NCBI GenBank assembly: GCA_964035545.1
Contig: OZ037766.1
Coordinates: 24,397,126-24,461,125 of the forward strand
Reading direction: 5' to 3'
DNA: 64,000 nucleotides
Source: Bugula neritina
Lineage: Eukaryota > Bryozoa > Gymnolaemata > Cheilostomatida > Bugulidae
Shown: positions 41,401 to 53,911 of the stretch, one piece after another
Layout: each line of letters begins with the position of its first letter
Numbering within the stretch: position 1 is the first letter of the stretch
Made by a program: the position numbers and the translations under genes
Notes under the pieces: model-generated
Told to the model about the DNA's origin: nothing
Databases searched by the model: none
Seen by the model: only the letters and a program-made list of their open reading frames with translations

Positions 41401-44400
41401 ATTCTTTACTAGACAGAGTAGAGGTGAGCCATTCTTTACTAGACAGAGTAGAGCTGAGTCATTCTTTACTAGACAGAGTAGAGGTGAGTCATTCTTTACT
41501 AGACAGAGTAGAGGTGAGTCATTCTTTACTAGACAGACTAGAGGTGAGTAATTCTTTACTAGACAGAGTAGAGGTGAGTCATTCTTTACTAGACAGAGTA
41601 GAGGTGAGTCATTCTTTACTAGACAGAGTAGAGCTGAGTCATTCTTTACTAGACAGAGTAGAGGTGAGTTATTCTTTACTAGACAGAGTAGATGTGAGTT
41701 ATTCTTTACTAGACAGAGTATAGGTGAGTCATTCTTTACTAGACAGAGTAGAGGTGAGTCACTCTTTACTAGACAGAGTAGATGTGAGTTATTCTTTACT
41801 AGACAGGGTAGAGGTGAGTCACTCTTTACTAGACAGAGTATAGGTAAGCCATTTTTTACTAGACACAGTAGAGGTGAGCCATTTTTTACTAGACAGAGTA
41901 GAGGCGAGCCATTTTTTACTAGACACAGTAGAGGTGAGTTATTCTTTACTAGACAGAGTAGATGTGAGTTATTCTTTACTAGACAGAGTAGAGGTGAGTC
42001 ACTCTTTACTAGACAGAGTATAGGTGAGCCATTTTTTACTAGACACAGTAGAGGTGAGCCATTTTTTACTAGACAGAGTAGAGGCGAGCCATTTTTTACT
42101 AGACAGAGTATAGGCGAGCCATTTTTTACTAGACAGAGTATAGGCGAGCCATTTTTTACTAGACACAGTAGAGGTGAGTTATTCTTTACTAGACAGAGTA
42201 GAGGTGAATCATTCTTTATTAGACAGACTAGAGGTGAGTCATTTTTTACAATACCTAATCAAACATGGATAAAAATATACGGAATGTTCAAGGATTTCTT
42301 TCTCTATAAATATCATTCATTGCTGTCTATGCTATTTATATAATTTTGTACTGTTCCAAATTGTTCGATCTGCGGAATAGTGCTCTTACAACGCTTTTGT
42401 TTCATGCCCATATTATCTGTACATGTATATTGTATTATCTGTACATGAATATTGTATTATCTGTACATGTATATTGTATTATCTGTACATGTATATTGTA
42501 TTATCTGTACATGAATATTGTATTATCTGTACATGTATATTGTATTATCTATACATGTATATTGTATTATCTGTACATGTATATTGTATTATCTGTACAT
42601 GTATATTGTATTTCTATTAGCATCCGGCAATGGGAAACAGATTCTCTGCGGACACACAGACAGCCGAGGCAAGAGCTGCTTCCATTGTGTTTCCTCACGT
42701 TGCTGGAGAAGCAATATCCGTCTCAGTAACAGCCTCTAATGTCCCTCGTACAGGGTCACAATCAGCGTCTAACAGAAACCAATCGCAACCCTCAACCAGC
42801 CCCAGCATGGCCACTTCCAACCAATCTCATTCAACTACGCGTCCCAATGCAACTGCCCCTAACCAATCACAAGTCGGGAGTCCCGGTCGTGGGGCGTCAG
42901 GTCAGAGGTCGCAGCCCGCCGAAAGTGTGGTCAGCACTCCACCAATGTAAATATATAAGTTGTATCGTTGTATGCATCACTTAGTATTTGATTATCTCCA
43001 GCAGACTCCTGAAAATTTCTGCGCAATTTTGTAGAAATCCAACAGTTGAAGTACTTCATTCGTTGTGGGCAGAAGTGGAGGCCCTCCAGAGCAGGCTCAG
43101 AGCCAGGATGGAACCATACAGAGCCATGTTGACAAACGTAAGATCTTTTAGTATCAGGTTGAGTTTGGAGTCGGCAAATGCCCTTCCCACTTATTAAATA
43201 TTTATGTGGGACATAAGATCATCATTTCAATTAAGTGCTAGAAATTTATGAAAAATTGCTGTGATAACAGCATTGTGTATGAGAATGATTGTTTCATTTT
43301 TGTTTAATCTATACTGTTTTCATGGTAACACCTTCTTTTTGTTTTGTAGCCAGCAGGTGGTTGCACAAGGCACAATCAGCACTTGTTTGATGTCATCAGC
43401 TCCGTGACCCACACCATGTCGCACATTTACCATGCCATCAGCGACTTCAACTGTGATTTCAGACCTCAGTCTAACAGAGAGCTGACAGCCCCGGCAGCAC
43501 CTGCACCACCCCCCACAGCTATAATCCAGCAGACTATACCAGTCACCATACCTCTTAGAGTAAGCCGGGTAAATTTACCTCATTAGTGAAGGCCCTAGCA
43601 TCATGCATACCTTTTATCCTTCATTATTATTATACTCTCAATCACACCTAATGGTGGTAATAAAACAAAGTATAATTATAGTTTCATTTAGTTTTTATCT
43701 CAAGTACGATTGTTGCAAAGTTGGGATACAGTGTGGCGGTTCTTATTGTAATATGATATAATTCCTATATACCACATCGCTCTGCGTGATCAATATCTAC
43801 AACCATGGGGTGTCTTATCTCTAATTCTGATAGAAACATGACGATATTTTTAGACAAAATATATTTCTAATAAGAACTGTCGCACTGTATCCCAACTTTT
43901 CAACAACGATTTTGGCCGTTTACTTGACATACTTGATGTACATGCTCGTTAACTTGATCGTGTCTAGGCAACTGTGAACATGAGCCCCAGGACGGCAAGG
44001 CGCCCTGTCTCTGAGATGACCAGCTCAACTACGAGTACTGTCACAAGCAGCGCTGCCAGATCTGCTGCTACTCCACGTCCTCAGAGTGCTGACGGGTCCG
44101 CAGCCAGCAGAGGGGTTTATGCCGACATAGAGCTGGACATGGAAAGTATGTATTTTGTGGGTGGATTTATTGGGTTATATGTGTATGGTGTGGATCCATA
44201 AGCATTCTAATTAAATCACTCTTGAAAAAGCAGTAGTTTGACTTGTCTTTTCAGACTATGCTATTTATTTACAGTTTCCCATTTTACGTGCTGTTGCTGT
44301 GCATGTATTTTTTTGGTGCAAATTGTTACAGCTAGCTGGTTGGTTTAATGTGTTTCATTGGGGACGTCATTATTTGTTTGCTAACAGTGGCCATACAACG

Positions 44401-47400
44401 GATCAGATCTAAAATTTAAATCATCCATTAGTTGATTTGCTATGAATGAAGTTCTCAGTCACTTAAAGAAGTGATTTTATTTTATTTATTTATTTTATAA
44501 ATCAAGCTGAGTCATTCTAGCTTTGCAATTGAATTAGTAATAAAAACTAGTGGCGAAACAGGCACAAACCTTGGCCCAGGTGAAGTGCAGTCCTCAAGCC
44601 CAGTCTAGTACAAGAAAAAACTTTATAAGAAACATTCTTGATATTCTATCGCAGCAAATCATTTCCATGTCATTCTAGCTGATAGTGGAGAAGACATATC
44701 TGAAGATGTTGGTGTTCCACTACCACCCCCCTCCAGCAATACTCAGCCCTCTGCCCTCCCACCTGACCCTCAGAGACCATTCAACATCTCCCAGATCATT
44801 CAGGATGCCTTTTCCAACATAGCTGGCACAGGTAACCAGAAATGTTTTCCCTGGTGGTATGAGTGTGTATTAAATTGTCAACTACATTTGTTTTTCATTT
44901 ATGGCCTATTCACACTACAACTATAAATGAGCAACGAGGGCATCTCTCAATAGCACTCGTTGTTTGCTGTAGTGTGAGCAGACTATTAAATTGTCAAATA
45001 TCTAGCTAAATGTTAGCAGTTTCTGTTGTAACATCATTTTTACTTCAAGTTGTTTGTTTGGTTTTGTGCATTTGAAAATTATACATGATGACATAATGCA
45101 TTTTCATACTTCATAGCTGCCTCTATTTCCACTTCTACATCAACACCTGCATCATCAACTGCCACAGCTTTTCCAACTGGTACATTCGGTCAGTTTGTTC
45201 CCCCACCTGGCTCCGCTACTCCAGCCAATGGCCCTGTACTCTCTTCAGCTGCACCCAGGAACCCAGCTGCTGACCAGGAAGGTGTTCCAGGTCTCCCTCC
45301 TGGTTTCCCTATCAACCCTGGTACTTTCTAAACCTTATATTTGCTGTGCAATAGTCAATCTCATATACACATACGCATAGCATCATTATGTGTTATGATG
45401 TGTAGTATGACATATTAGTATCAGATATGCAATCTTATTTGATGGCAAATATTGTCTGCATATAATTTCTTCCAGTGAAATGATGAAATATAATATTTTA
45501 GTATATATTTATTGCCTCAAATTATATATTATGACTTATTTTAATTAACTAAACTCTTCAGAATTGAAGATATTTTAATAATAGCTATAGCGACTTTTTC
45601 TATTTCCAAGTTTATTTTGTGGTATTTCATAACCATGGAACATGACGTCTTTTTTGTTTTGCTAATAAATCATTGATTATTTATCTTGATCATCAAATTA
45701 TGGAAATAATCAGTTGTTTTTTTAATTTTCTTTGATGATTTGCGATAGCTGATATTCATATATTATCATCATCGACATTATTTTATTTCAACAATACAAT
45801 ATAGCCTAAGGTTACATCCTGTTTCCATACTTGTAGCTCAGTTTGCCCCGAGGGACAGGATAGACCCTTACTTATCTATCTGTGCATCAAGGCACTGGGT
45901 CACCTCTACTAACACCTCCCTCCCTAACCAGCCTACAGGTACTCAGTCTAGGACCACCACCAGGGTTACTACTTCTACCACCAGCCGTTCTAGTTCAGTA
46001 GCTCCTCCCAGCAGCAGGTAAGTATCAGTGCTGCGGCTATCAACTTACTAACTTGGCTAACATAGTTCAAAACCGTAGCTTATAAAACATTCAGCTGTAG
46101 TAAAGCTGTCAGCTGGTCCAAATAGTGTAGATATGGCATGATGTAATACAGAAAGATATTTCTAGAGAATAATAGGCTAGAAGATATTCTTTTCATTCTT
46201 ATTTGTTTAGAGCTTCACTGAATTCCAATTTCTGCTTAGCTGTTTTCTTAAACCAAGTTTAAAATGTTGTTGTTGGCCATCTAACTGTTCTTGTTGATGG
46301 ATAGATGATCATATCTTGGAATGAAGGGGTAAAGTTTATGATGTCCCATTGTTAGTTGTTACAGCTGTTCATGTTTAGCTTATTATACTTGATTACCAGG
46401 TCACCTGCAGCCACTTCTAGAGCCAACCCTCAGTCCGGCAGCAACACATCAGATTCTGCTGCAAATAATTCTGGTGTAAGTATTTGTTTTCCTAAACACG
46501 TTTACCTAGCTTTTCATACTTTTGTTATTTAAGTTTAGTTGAGTTTAATGCATATCACCCCTGTATACCTATCAACTTATGTCTTGCCTACCATTTGAGT
46601 AATCTTAGAACTTTAAATGGTTTTGCACCTGTGGGCATAGTGCTTCACTTCTGATTTAATGAATTCTCTTCTCTCTATGTTACTAATACTAAACTGTGTG
46701 CAGTCTATTTCATTGTCATTTACTTTGACCAATCAGAGCACAGCAGCTGATGGCAGGAGACAGTCTTCGTCAGCAAGTCAAACAGTTTCCGTGGAAAGGA
46801 GAAACTTTTTTGGAGAAATCAACAATTTACTAACCGCCGCTCTGCACCACTATGTAAGTTAGGGTTGGTTGGGAGTACGAGGTTGCCTGCGGTATTGTCT
46901 CTGAGTATAAATATTTTTCTACATGTTTGTTTCCGGCTCGTATTGCGACTGGAAAACCAGTTAGACATGTTTTTATCAATAATTATATTTTCATACTTTT
47001 ATTTGTTAAAAATTGGAAACAGTTCTCATAATTCAAAAAGTAAGTGATTAAAGTCAAAGCTTGTTTATTAATCAGATTAAAGTAAATTTTGATTGGGTTA
47101 CCATGTAGTCTGATGTGGGAGATTAGACTTTAAATGATCTTTACACAAACTGCCAGTGGTAATAGTAGAACTGTAAGTAAGAAAAAGAGTAAGTAATGAG
47201 TACGAGATATCTACATCTGTTACGGCTGTGTGTTTGATAAAGCATTGCTGCTGTAGGAACATTCAGCCTCTCAGACTAGGCGTCTCCTTCCCAGACTACA
47301 GGATATGTGTGACAGAGCTGCCAACTCCCACCGCCCTTTCACCAACTTAGCTGAGTTAGACAGAAGTGTTAGTGATGCTCTTGCTGGGGGGTCTGTACAA

Positions 47401-50400
47401 GCCCCAAGCTCTGGTGAGTCTGGAGATAGAGCTTCGGGTTACTCTGTTTATCATGCGGCGGGCACTTGGTTTCTAAATTTGCCATTAATCTGTATATTGT
47501 GTTATATTGAATTTCTTTAGTAATAATACAGTATAATACTATATAATCTGCTGTATATACTATATAATCTGCTGTATATACTATATAATCTGCTGTATAT
47601 ACTGTATAATCTGCTGTATATACTGTATAATCTGCTGTATATACTGTATAATCTGCTGTATATACTATATAATCTGCTGTATATACTATATAATCTGCTG
47701 TATGTACTATATAATCTGCTGTATGTACTATATAATCTGCTGTATGTACTATATAATCTGCTGTATGTACTATATTATCTGCTGTATATACTATATTATC
47801 TGCTGTATATACTATATTATCTGCTGTATATACTATATAATCTGCTGTATATACTATATAATCTGCTGTATCTGTTTAAGGTTTGTTAGAAGAACTTCTC
47901 GATTTGCTGTTCAAAGACTTGACTATCTCTGATCTATTCTCTGCGTTCACGTCAGAAGGCGCCGGGTTTGATCGATTGAGAGGCCCTTTAAGGAGGTTTG
48001 CCAGGTCTAGCGTCTTGCAAGAAGGGCCTCATTCTCCAGAAAATATGTCCGCCGCAGTAACCAGACTCATGGCACCTCTTATGAGTCATCTGCAAACTAG
48101 TCTGGTAAATTCTCTTGTGGTAGCCTGTTGTAGAGGCAGTTGTTGTGGTAACAGCGTTAATTTTAGCTCTAACCTTGTTTGTAACTGTAATAGTAGTATT
48201 ATTAGCAGTAACAATACTAGTATAGTAGCAGTAGTGGTAGTAGTATTAGTAGTGGTAGCGGTAGTAGTTGTTGACAATGTGATTAACAGACTGCAAACAG
48301 TGAAAAGCTCTCTTTCGTATTTCAGGCTTCTCAAACTGATGTAGCCCTTGGGACCTACGATATATTAGCCTCGGTTGCTTCTTATGTCTCTCACTGGTTG
48401 TTAGAAACCCTTAATTTTCTGATAGTAAGTAAGGAGGGCACGGCTAATTATGGACAACAGCTCATCTCTCAACTCCACCAAGGTTGGTGCTAGTTTATAC
48501 CAGTTGCTCTGCCGCTATGTTTCTCTAAGACATGGTAGGTGATGATAATCTGGAGTTTTCTCCTCTACCCTAGTAATTGGAAGGCCAAACACGTCAGTCT
48601 CGGGCAGTTGTAATAACCAAACATTTTCATTTAATATATAATAAATCAATAGTTAATTACAAAAGTTTAAGTAACAAAAAGTGGAGTGTTTTAGCAGTTT
48701 TTATTCTGATATACGTGATGTCAATTTTTTCTCCTATGTAAATTTTAGCATGTTGTGTAGTTTTGAGAGTGTTTTGTATATACAAGCAAAACATATATGT
48801 GTGTGTGTGTTTAGACTTGTCTTCTCAACTTTGCATTCTCGCACTCACAAGTTTTACGGCCAGCTCTCTCGACCTACAATCCCAAACTGCTTACTGTTTC
48901 CTGTGTAGGTGTCTTTCGTGCCACCAGTGTATGATCGGAACCATGTTTTATGTTACCTATTGTTAGTACCATATATAGCGTAACTATGGTATATTACTAC
49001 TTATATTGTATTTGTTTGCAGGTGTAGACAACTTCCTTAGACTTTTGTATGAACTGCATGGCAACGCATCACCGGAGCTACGTTTGAGTTCGATTAATCA
49101 AACTATTGCTCGATTTGTTGTAAGTTTCCACACTCTACTCTGTATAAATGAGGCACAGTTAACATGTATTACCTAGTACCGAGTGTAGTATGGTGTTTAT
49201 TATCAACACTCCCTGATTATAATTATGCAGTATTCAAGCATGCTGAAATATTTTGGCTTCAAAATAACAATGTTGGAGTTGTATTCCTATGAAAATTGAT
49301 TTTATATGACATTTAGCGCACAAATCAGGTCCTTAAAATAGTGTGTTTTCAATTATTCATGATTCTCAATCTGCTCAGTGATTGTAGTATTAAAAAAATA
49401 ATGCTGTTAATTGCTAACTTTTATTATTTGATGCTATTGGCTGCTACAAGGCACAGTTCAATCTCTAAAATGGATTATAAGTCAAAAACACTGGCTGTGC
49501 ATACTTCTAGGTAAAAAACAAATAACGCTACTCATATAGATAAAAAGAGTGAACACTATTGCCTATTGGATTATTTGGCAATTCGAAAATTAAAATGTGA
49601 TTAGTGATTTATGACTATAACTTATTTTTGATAAAAACTCAAGCTAACCTTGATGAGTGGCAAAATATTTTATATAACAACATAATATTTATATATTATT
49701 TTTACAATATGATATTATAATCTAATAAATTGCAATGTGTAGTATACTAATTTTCTGCTAAGACATCAAGTTCGAATTACCAAAGTTATTTTTATTATGG
49801 CTATGCCAATTTTCGCATCTATCAATTATTTAATCATAATTCAAATATAAAACTTCAATATTTGTTTATGCTTCTTTTAAACTCAGGCTTATCATTAATT
49901 TGTGTAAATTGCCATGCCCAAACGATGAGTTTTTAGTTATCTAAATAGTCCAGGTGAAAAGAAATTTGATAATGTTGAATAAAAATGTCAAAATGAGTTT
50001 GCAAGTATTATTTAATAATTTGTTGCAATATGATAATAACAGATGTCAATTATAATTCTTATCATAATTATTATGGTTATAATCATCAAATATGCTCTAT
50101 ATGTATAACTTGAGATTCAACAAAAACATTGAAAAGTGACCCAAACAATAAAAAAAGGAAAATTAAAACAATTTAAGTTATAGCTGACTGTATTTGCTAA
50201 ATTTCCATCCGCATTTTTTATCAACTATGTTGTCGATGTCTGCCCAAACGAATCAAATAATCAGAGTCACGTGTCCACGAGGTATTATAAAATCTGTTTG
50301 GGCATACAACTCAAAAGATGTTTTTTAATGTTTGCTAATTTTAACACTGAGCATAATGATTAAGTAGCCCTGCTTTCAACTGGAGCTGTTTTCATATTTT

Positions 50401-53400
50401 TTTTACAGCCTGATGATTTTGATTTTTAAAGTGGAATTCAATGCTCAAAGTTTTTCCGCTTCTTGGCATAAAAAAATGTCTGTTATTTTTTTCTAAGACT
50501 TTACAACACATACCTTCTAAATTTATGAATCACAGATAGTGAAAATGATAAACAGCTAACTAAGGGTGCAAGTTACCAAATTTAAATTTGTGAAAAAGTT
50601 ATATAAATTAGAATATAAGAATTATCTGCCCACAGCTCATTGAAGGCGCTATGTTTCAGGAATACTGCGCAGGTTCCCGCCAGTGGCTAGGCCATGCGCT
50701 GACTCACTTTGCTCAAAGTCAGCTTAGCTCAGAGGGCTTCATGGACCGGATATCCGCCATTCCCCTCAGTGCTGTCACCAGTCACCTGGTCAGACGAGGG
50801 TCAATGCAGACAGCCAGCTCTGCTGGTTCAAACAGCTTCACCACTGCTCAGGTAAGTTATAGAGAACTGCTAGGCTAGGTGGTTTATTTCCTCTCAATGG
50901 ACGCATAATCACTGTGTTTCCATTGCTTTGAATCGATCAGTATGGATGTAGTTGTGGTTGTTGTTTCATTCAATGCAACTGTTACCTAACATTGAATGAA
51001 AAATCTATTCCCATAATGCAAAGCAATGGAAACTTAGTGAATAAAACCAGAATATAAGAGTTTGCGAGAAATTGCTGACACTTGGTTTTAAGTCAACTAG
51101 TCACTATTTTTAAACTGGTGCCATTTCTCTTTATGATAAGTACTTCTGTTTATAGGAGGCCATGCCAACAGCCCCCACCACCAATAGGAATACTACACCA
51201 GCTCCAAGGCTATCTCCTTCACCTCTCTCACCCATATCCCAGTCTACCCTCGCCGAGGCTTCAGCTGCTGATTGGAGGACAGTCATCCCAGCTGTGAGTA
51301 TTCCCTTGTATTTAGGAGTTGTTATATACTGTTTAGTCTGACACGTAATGCTGCAAGTCAGACATTTTAAAGTGATTCAAGGTGGTTTATGTTGCTAATC
51401 ATGCTGTCTCAGCAGCAGGACAAAATGCATGACAGTATTTCCACTCTGCTGCTGTTTAGGTAAATAATATGTCTCCCCGTTTCTACTCTAGGATCTTGTC
51501 AACCGGGAATGTTATAGCATATTTTTATAAACATTATGTTTGGTTCTGTTTTGCCCAATTGCATCCTCTCCTTCTAGGAGTTGCCAGTGTCACTTATTTT
51601 ACTAAATATCATGTATTACTAATTACAGGCTTTACTTCTTGACTTTAGCTACTAAATGCCTGTTTTAATTTTAGTTTGAATTTTAAGACAGTTATAATGC
51701 TGTGTTCTTGTATCATGTATAGTGACCAATCCACAAGTGCTTTCTAGCATCTCATTCATGGTTGTGACTTGATGTGTGTTTTCTGTAGGACTGGATATCT
51801 ATTATTGAGGAAGATGTCAAACGGCAGCTAAGATTAGAGGCTAGCATGGAGGAATTACCTCCTCTTAGTGATGAGTATCTCAACGGCCGGCCACAGAAAA
51901 GACGAAGGGTAGGTTATTCAACCCCTAGTGCTAGTTCACCAGTTCTATTCATTGCGATGAATTTATTAGGTTATGCAACCAACTTTGACAGAGGCATGTT
52001 TCTATGTTCTATCATTTCATTAACAAGAATCGTGATAAAATTTCAAGTGTGTTCCAATATGGATCAAGCATGTATCAAGCTAATGGCAAGGGTGAATTCA
52101 ATCTATCAACAATGATTAAGATAACATTTAACAGTTTAGAGGTGTGAATCTCTTGCGTTATCCAGTTGTACACTTTGTTCCCGTGCGTCTCCCATGCACC
52201 GGATAGAAAATTCATTCCGAATAATATGACGTATGGGAAAACGTAGTGGTAGTGTGTCTGTAAGAAACTAAACAAATCTTCTCATTTCCCAGTTTGTTTA
52301 CTTGTGTTGTTGATCAACCACTGGTGTGATATTTTTATGATCTTGTCCTATTCCCTCACCTTATGCCACACAGTTCCACCAGAAATCTTCTTTGATTTTT
52401 TAATTTATTTTTGTCCCATTCTATCACCCCTCAAATTGACAAGCTACCAGATTATTTTATATTTATGTTTTAGTTGACACACATTTTGATTTCTTTATTC
52501 GACTGCTATTCACATTCCATTTGGTTTCTGCCATTTCATTGTTGTTGGCTAATTTGTTATTCATCTCTACCAAAGGCTATTGGCTCTTGTTTTGTGTATA
52601 TAATTTCTCGCTCACTTTGCAAGATTTTAGTAACTTATTTAATATTCAGCATTTTCATATAATTATTTGTATATAATTATAAGCTTGAAATTTTAAATGA
52701 GTAAACATTTTCAACAAAAATTTTCTTCAATAATTAAAGCCTGAGCTGCGCTGCCTGCTAGTTGAAGAGGGTACTTTTGCTTGCAAAGAATGGCAGGGGC
52801 TGATAACTGCTCTTTGTATTTGAAAACCTGTTCCAGTGAATTTGCAAAGCTATTAGCTATTGCTGCATCCCAAACAGCATGGATTTGGATTGTACAGTGT
52901 GGCTGGAAATTTAGAACTGTATTCTGTACCGTGTACAGCTAATTTTACTCGGCATGTTTGCTGATTAGATCATTGGCTCCTTTTTTGCTGTGAAGCTTAA
53001 TTTGGAGCATGTTTTCTCAAAATAAAAACTAATTAAATACTACTGGTAATATTCTAACTGATCTTTTAGCATCAAAAACATCTGTTTTATATATTGGTGA
53101 TTAAATTCAACTTTAATTTTCTATTAATCCTATCCTAGATATTACAAGTCATATTTTGTAAAGTTCATTTTGGGCTCAGTGTGACCTGTGATGAAACTGC
53201 AATTTGAACGCTTTTGCTTCCAGTCCAAATGTCTCTCAACTTTATATGGCTTTCTACATAGTGTCTGTATTGAGTTTGCTGTGGCTATATATTTCCTTTT
53301 TCACAAAATGCTACACACCTTGCAAGAGCTTTAAGTTGAGCATAGCACTACTGTTATTCTGGGGATAGTGAATGCTGGGGTATATCATTTCCCATGAAAA

Positions 53401-53911
53401 TTCACTTTGTAAAGTATTGTCTTTAAAAAACCTAATGTTAGCTCACAATCTGTATCCTCCGTGGGTAGACAGCTACTGTCCATGTGTAGTGGTCAGAATG
53501 AAAGCCGCTGGTGGTGTCAGATAGATTTCTAAGTTTAAATTAAAAAAATCTATTAATCGTTTAACTGCCATAACAGTCCCCCACAATTTGCTGGGAGCTG
53601 GAATGGAAATCCTTTTAATTTGCACTACTATTGTGGTGGATACTTTGCTCTGGCCCCTGGAAGCGCTCAATGCATTTAAATTAGAAGCATAGGGAGTTTG
53701 GGAGCTTAGTCATAAGCTCACTACCATTTCCTTAGCTCACTGCAAAACAGTTTACGAGTTGTGAAAAAGCAGATTGCAATAAGGTTTTGATCTGCAGAAG
53801 TCATTTACAATACATTATTATTATTATTATATATTAACAAATTATTATGTGTTGGCAAGTGACACTTTGAATTTTGTATTGTAGCTGAGCGAAGGAGAAG
53901 AGCAAGATTAG
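38438..53911 (+). CDS. BAG6: BAG6 (BAT3/Scythe) chaperone, about 22 exons
   Basis: Holdase for mislocalised and tail-anchored proteins, cytosolic and nuclear. Exons: 38438-38500, 39535-39576, 39690-39765, 39866-40054, 40597-40733, 42621-42946, 43035-43137, 43350-43559, 43968-44145, 44679-44831, 45117-45320, 45837-46017, 46400-46475, 46737-46853, 47257-47413, 47881-48104, 48326-48482, 49022-49119, 50636-50851, 51156-51293, 51789-51908, and tentatively 53885-53911. This gives 3,192 bases, 1,063 aa, phases consistent (human about 1,130 aa). The N-terminal ubiquitin-like domain (residues 1 to about 75) begins MFEVKVKTLDGKNVSF. WIRDCHSLLDRVE matches the human MIRDIQTLLSRME segment. Exons 7-8 have VEVLHSLWAEVEALQSRL and later IIQQTIPVTIPLR. 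Exons 20-21 have DWRTVIPADWISIIEEDV and LPPLSDEYLNGRPQKRRR. The Ser/Thr/Pro-rich middle is poorly conserved. The C-terminal end is uncertain. Confidence 0.88.
40711..42240 (+). repeat. 30-bp minisatellite of 51 units built from a BAG6 exon end and its 5' splice site
   Basis: Fifty-one exact-length 30-base units begin every 30 bases from 40711 to 42211. Each unit opens ATTCTTTACTAG and closes GTAGAGGTGAGT plus one base, or a variant. The first unit contains the real end of BAG6 exon 5 (40733) and its GTGAGT donor; the rest are intronic copies. About 43 keep the GT. GT is lost as GCTGAG in units at 40831, 41011, 41431 and 41611, and as GCGAG in units at 41881, 42061, 42091 and 42121. The exon frame stays open, encoding HSLLDRVEVS per unit, until a TAG at 41241-41243. 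Confidence 0.97.
42411..42612 (+). repeat. 22-bp tandem repeat ending at the BAG6 exon 6 acceptor
   Basis: About nine copies of ATTATCTGTACATGTATATT-like sequence, with ATGTAT/ATGAAT variants. The array ends about nine bases before exon 6 begins (acceptor TTTCTATTAG, exon start 42621). Confidence 0.93.
43700..43915. mobile_element. MITE-like inverted-repeat element in BAG6 intron
   Basis: AAGTTGGGATACAGTGTGGC (from about 43718) and the following GGTTCTTATT are mirrored by AATAAGAACTGTCGCACTG (from about 43869) and TATCCCAACTT. The arms are about 40 bases and the whole element about 210 bases, with no ORF. Confidence 0.75.
44911..44976. mobile_element. Small inverted-repeat element (about 66 bp)
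   Basis: CACACTACA at 44911 pairs with TGTAGTGTG ending at 44976. Inside, GAGCAACGAG and CTCGTTGTTTGCT pair imperfectly. It lies in a BAG6 intron and is probably a MITE remnant. Confidence 0.5.
47538..47874 (+). repeat. 21-bp tandem repeat ending at a BAG6 acceptor
   Basis: About sixteen copies of CTGTATATACTATATAATCTG with GTATGTAC and ATATTATC variants. The last unit is followed only by ATCTGTTTAAG before exon 16 starts at 47881, so the array supplies the sequence in which the branch point must lie. Confidence 0.93.
48185..48268 (+). repeat. AGT-rich trinucleotide array in BAG6 intron
   Basis: Interrupted AGT, ATT and AGC triplets with ACTAGT, in the short intron between BAG6 exons 16 and 17. 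It is a smaller relative of the array at 9192-9772. Confidence 0.8.
50910..51039. mobile_element. MITE-like element (about 130 bp) in BAG6 intron
   Basis: CACTGTGTTTCCATTGCTTT at 50910 is mirrored by AAAGCAATGGAAACTTAGTG ending at 51039. A second internal pair is TTTCATTCAATG and CATTGAATGAAA. Flanking AAT on both sides may be a target duplication. Confidence 0.7.
51909..53884 (+). other. Last BAG6 intron, 2 kb, no coding exon recognised
   Basis: No BAG-domain exon could be found between the KRRR-ending exon and the short terminal exon. Several AG-bounded open stretches, for example after TTCCAG near 52837 and 53222, lack family likeness. Confidence 0.5.

Noticed and set aside
41244-41723. 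Second HSLLDRVEVS ORF of 159 codons
   Set aside because: Continuation of the 30-bp array after an in-frame TAG; it is not joined to upstream coding sequence in frame.
47702-47932. YYIICC repeat ORF
   Set aside because: 21-bp intronic repeat running into BAG6 exon 16 in a different frame from the true exon.
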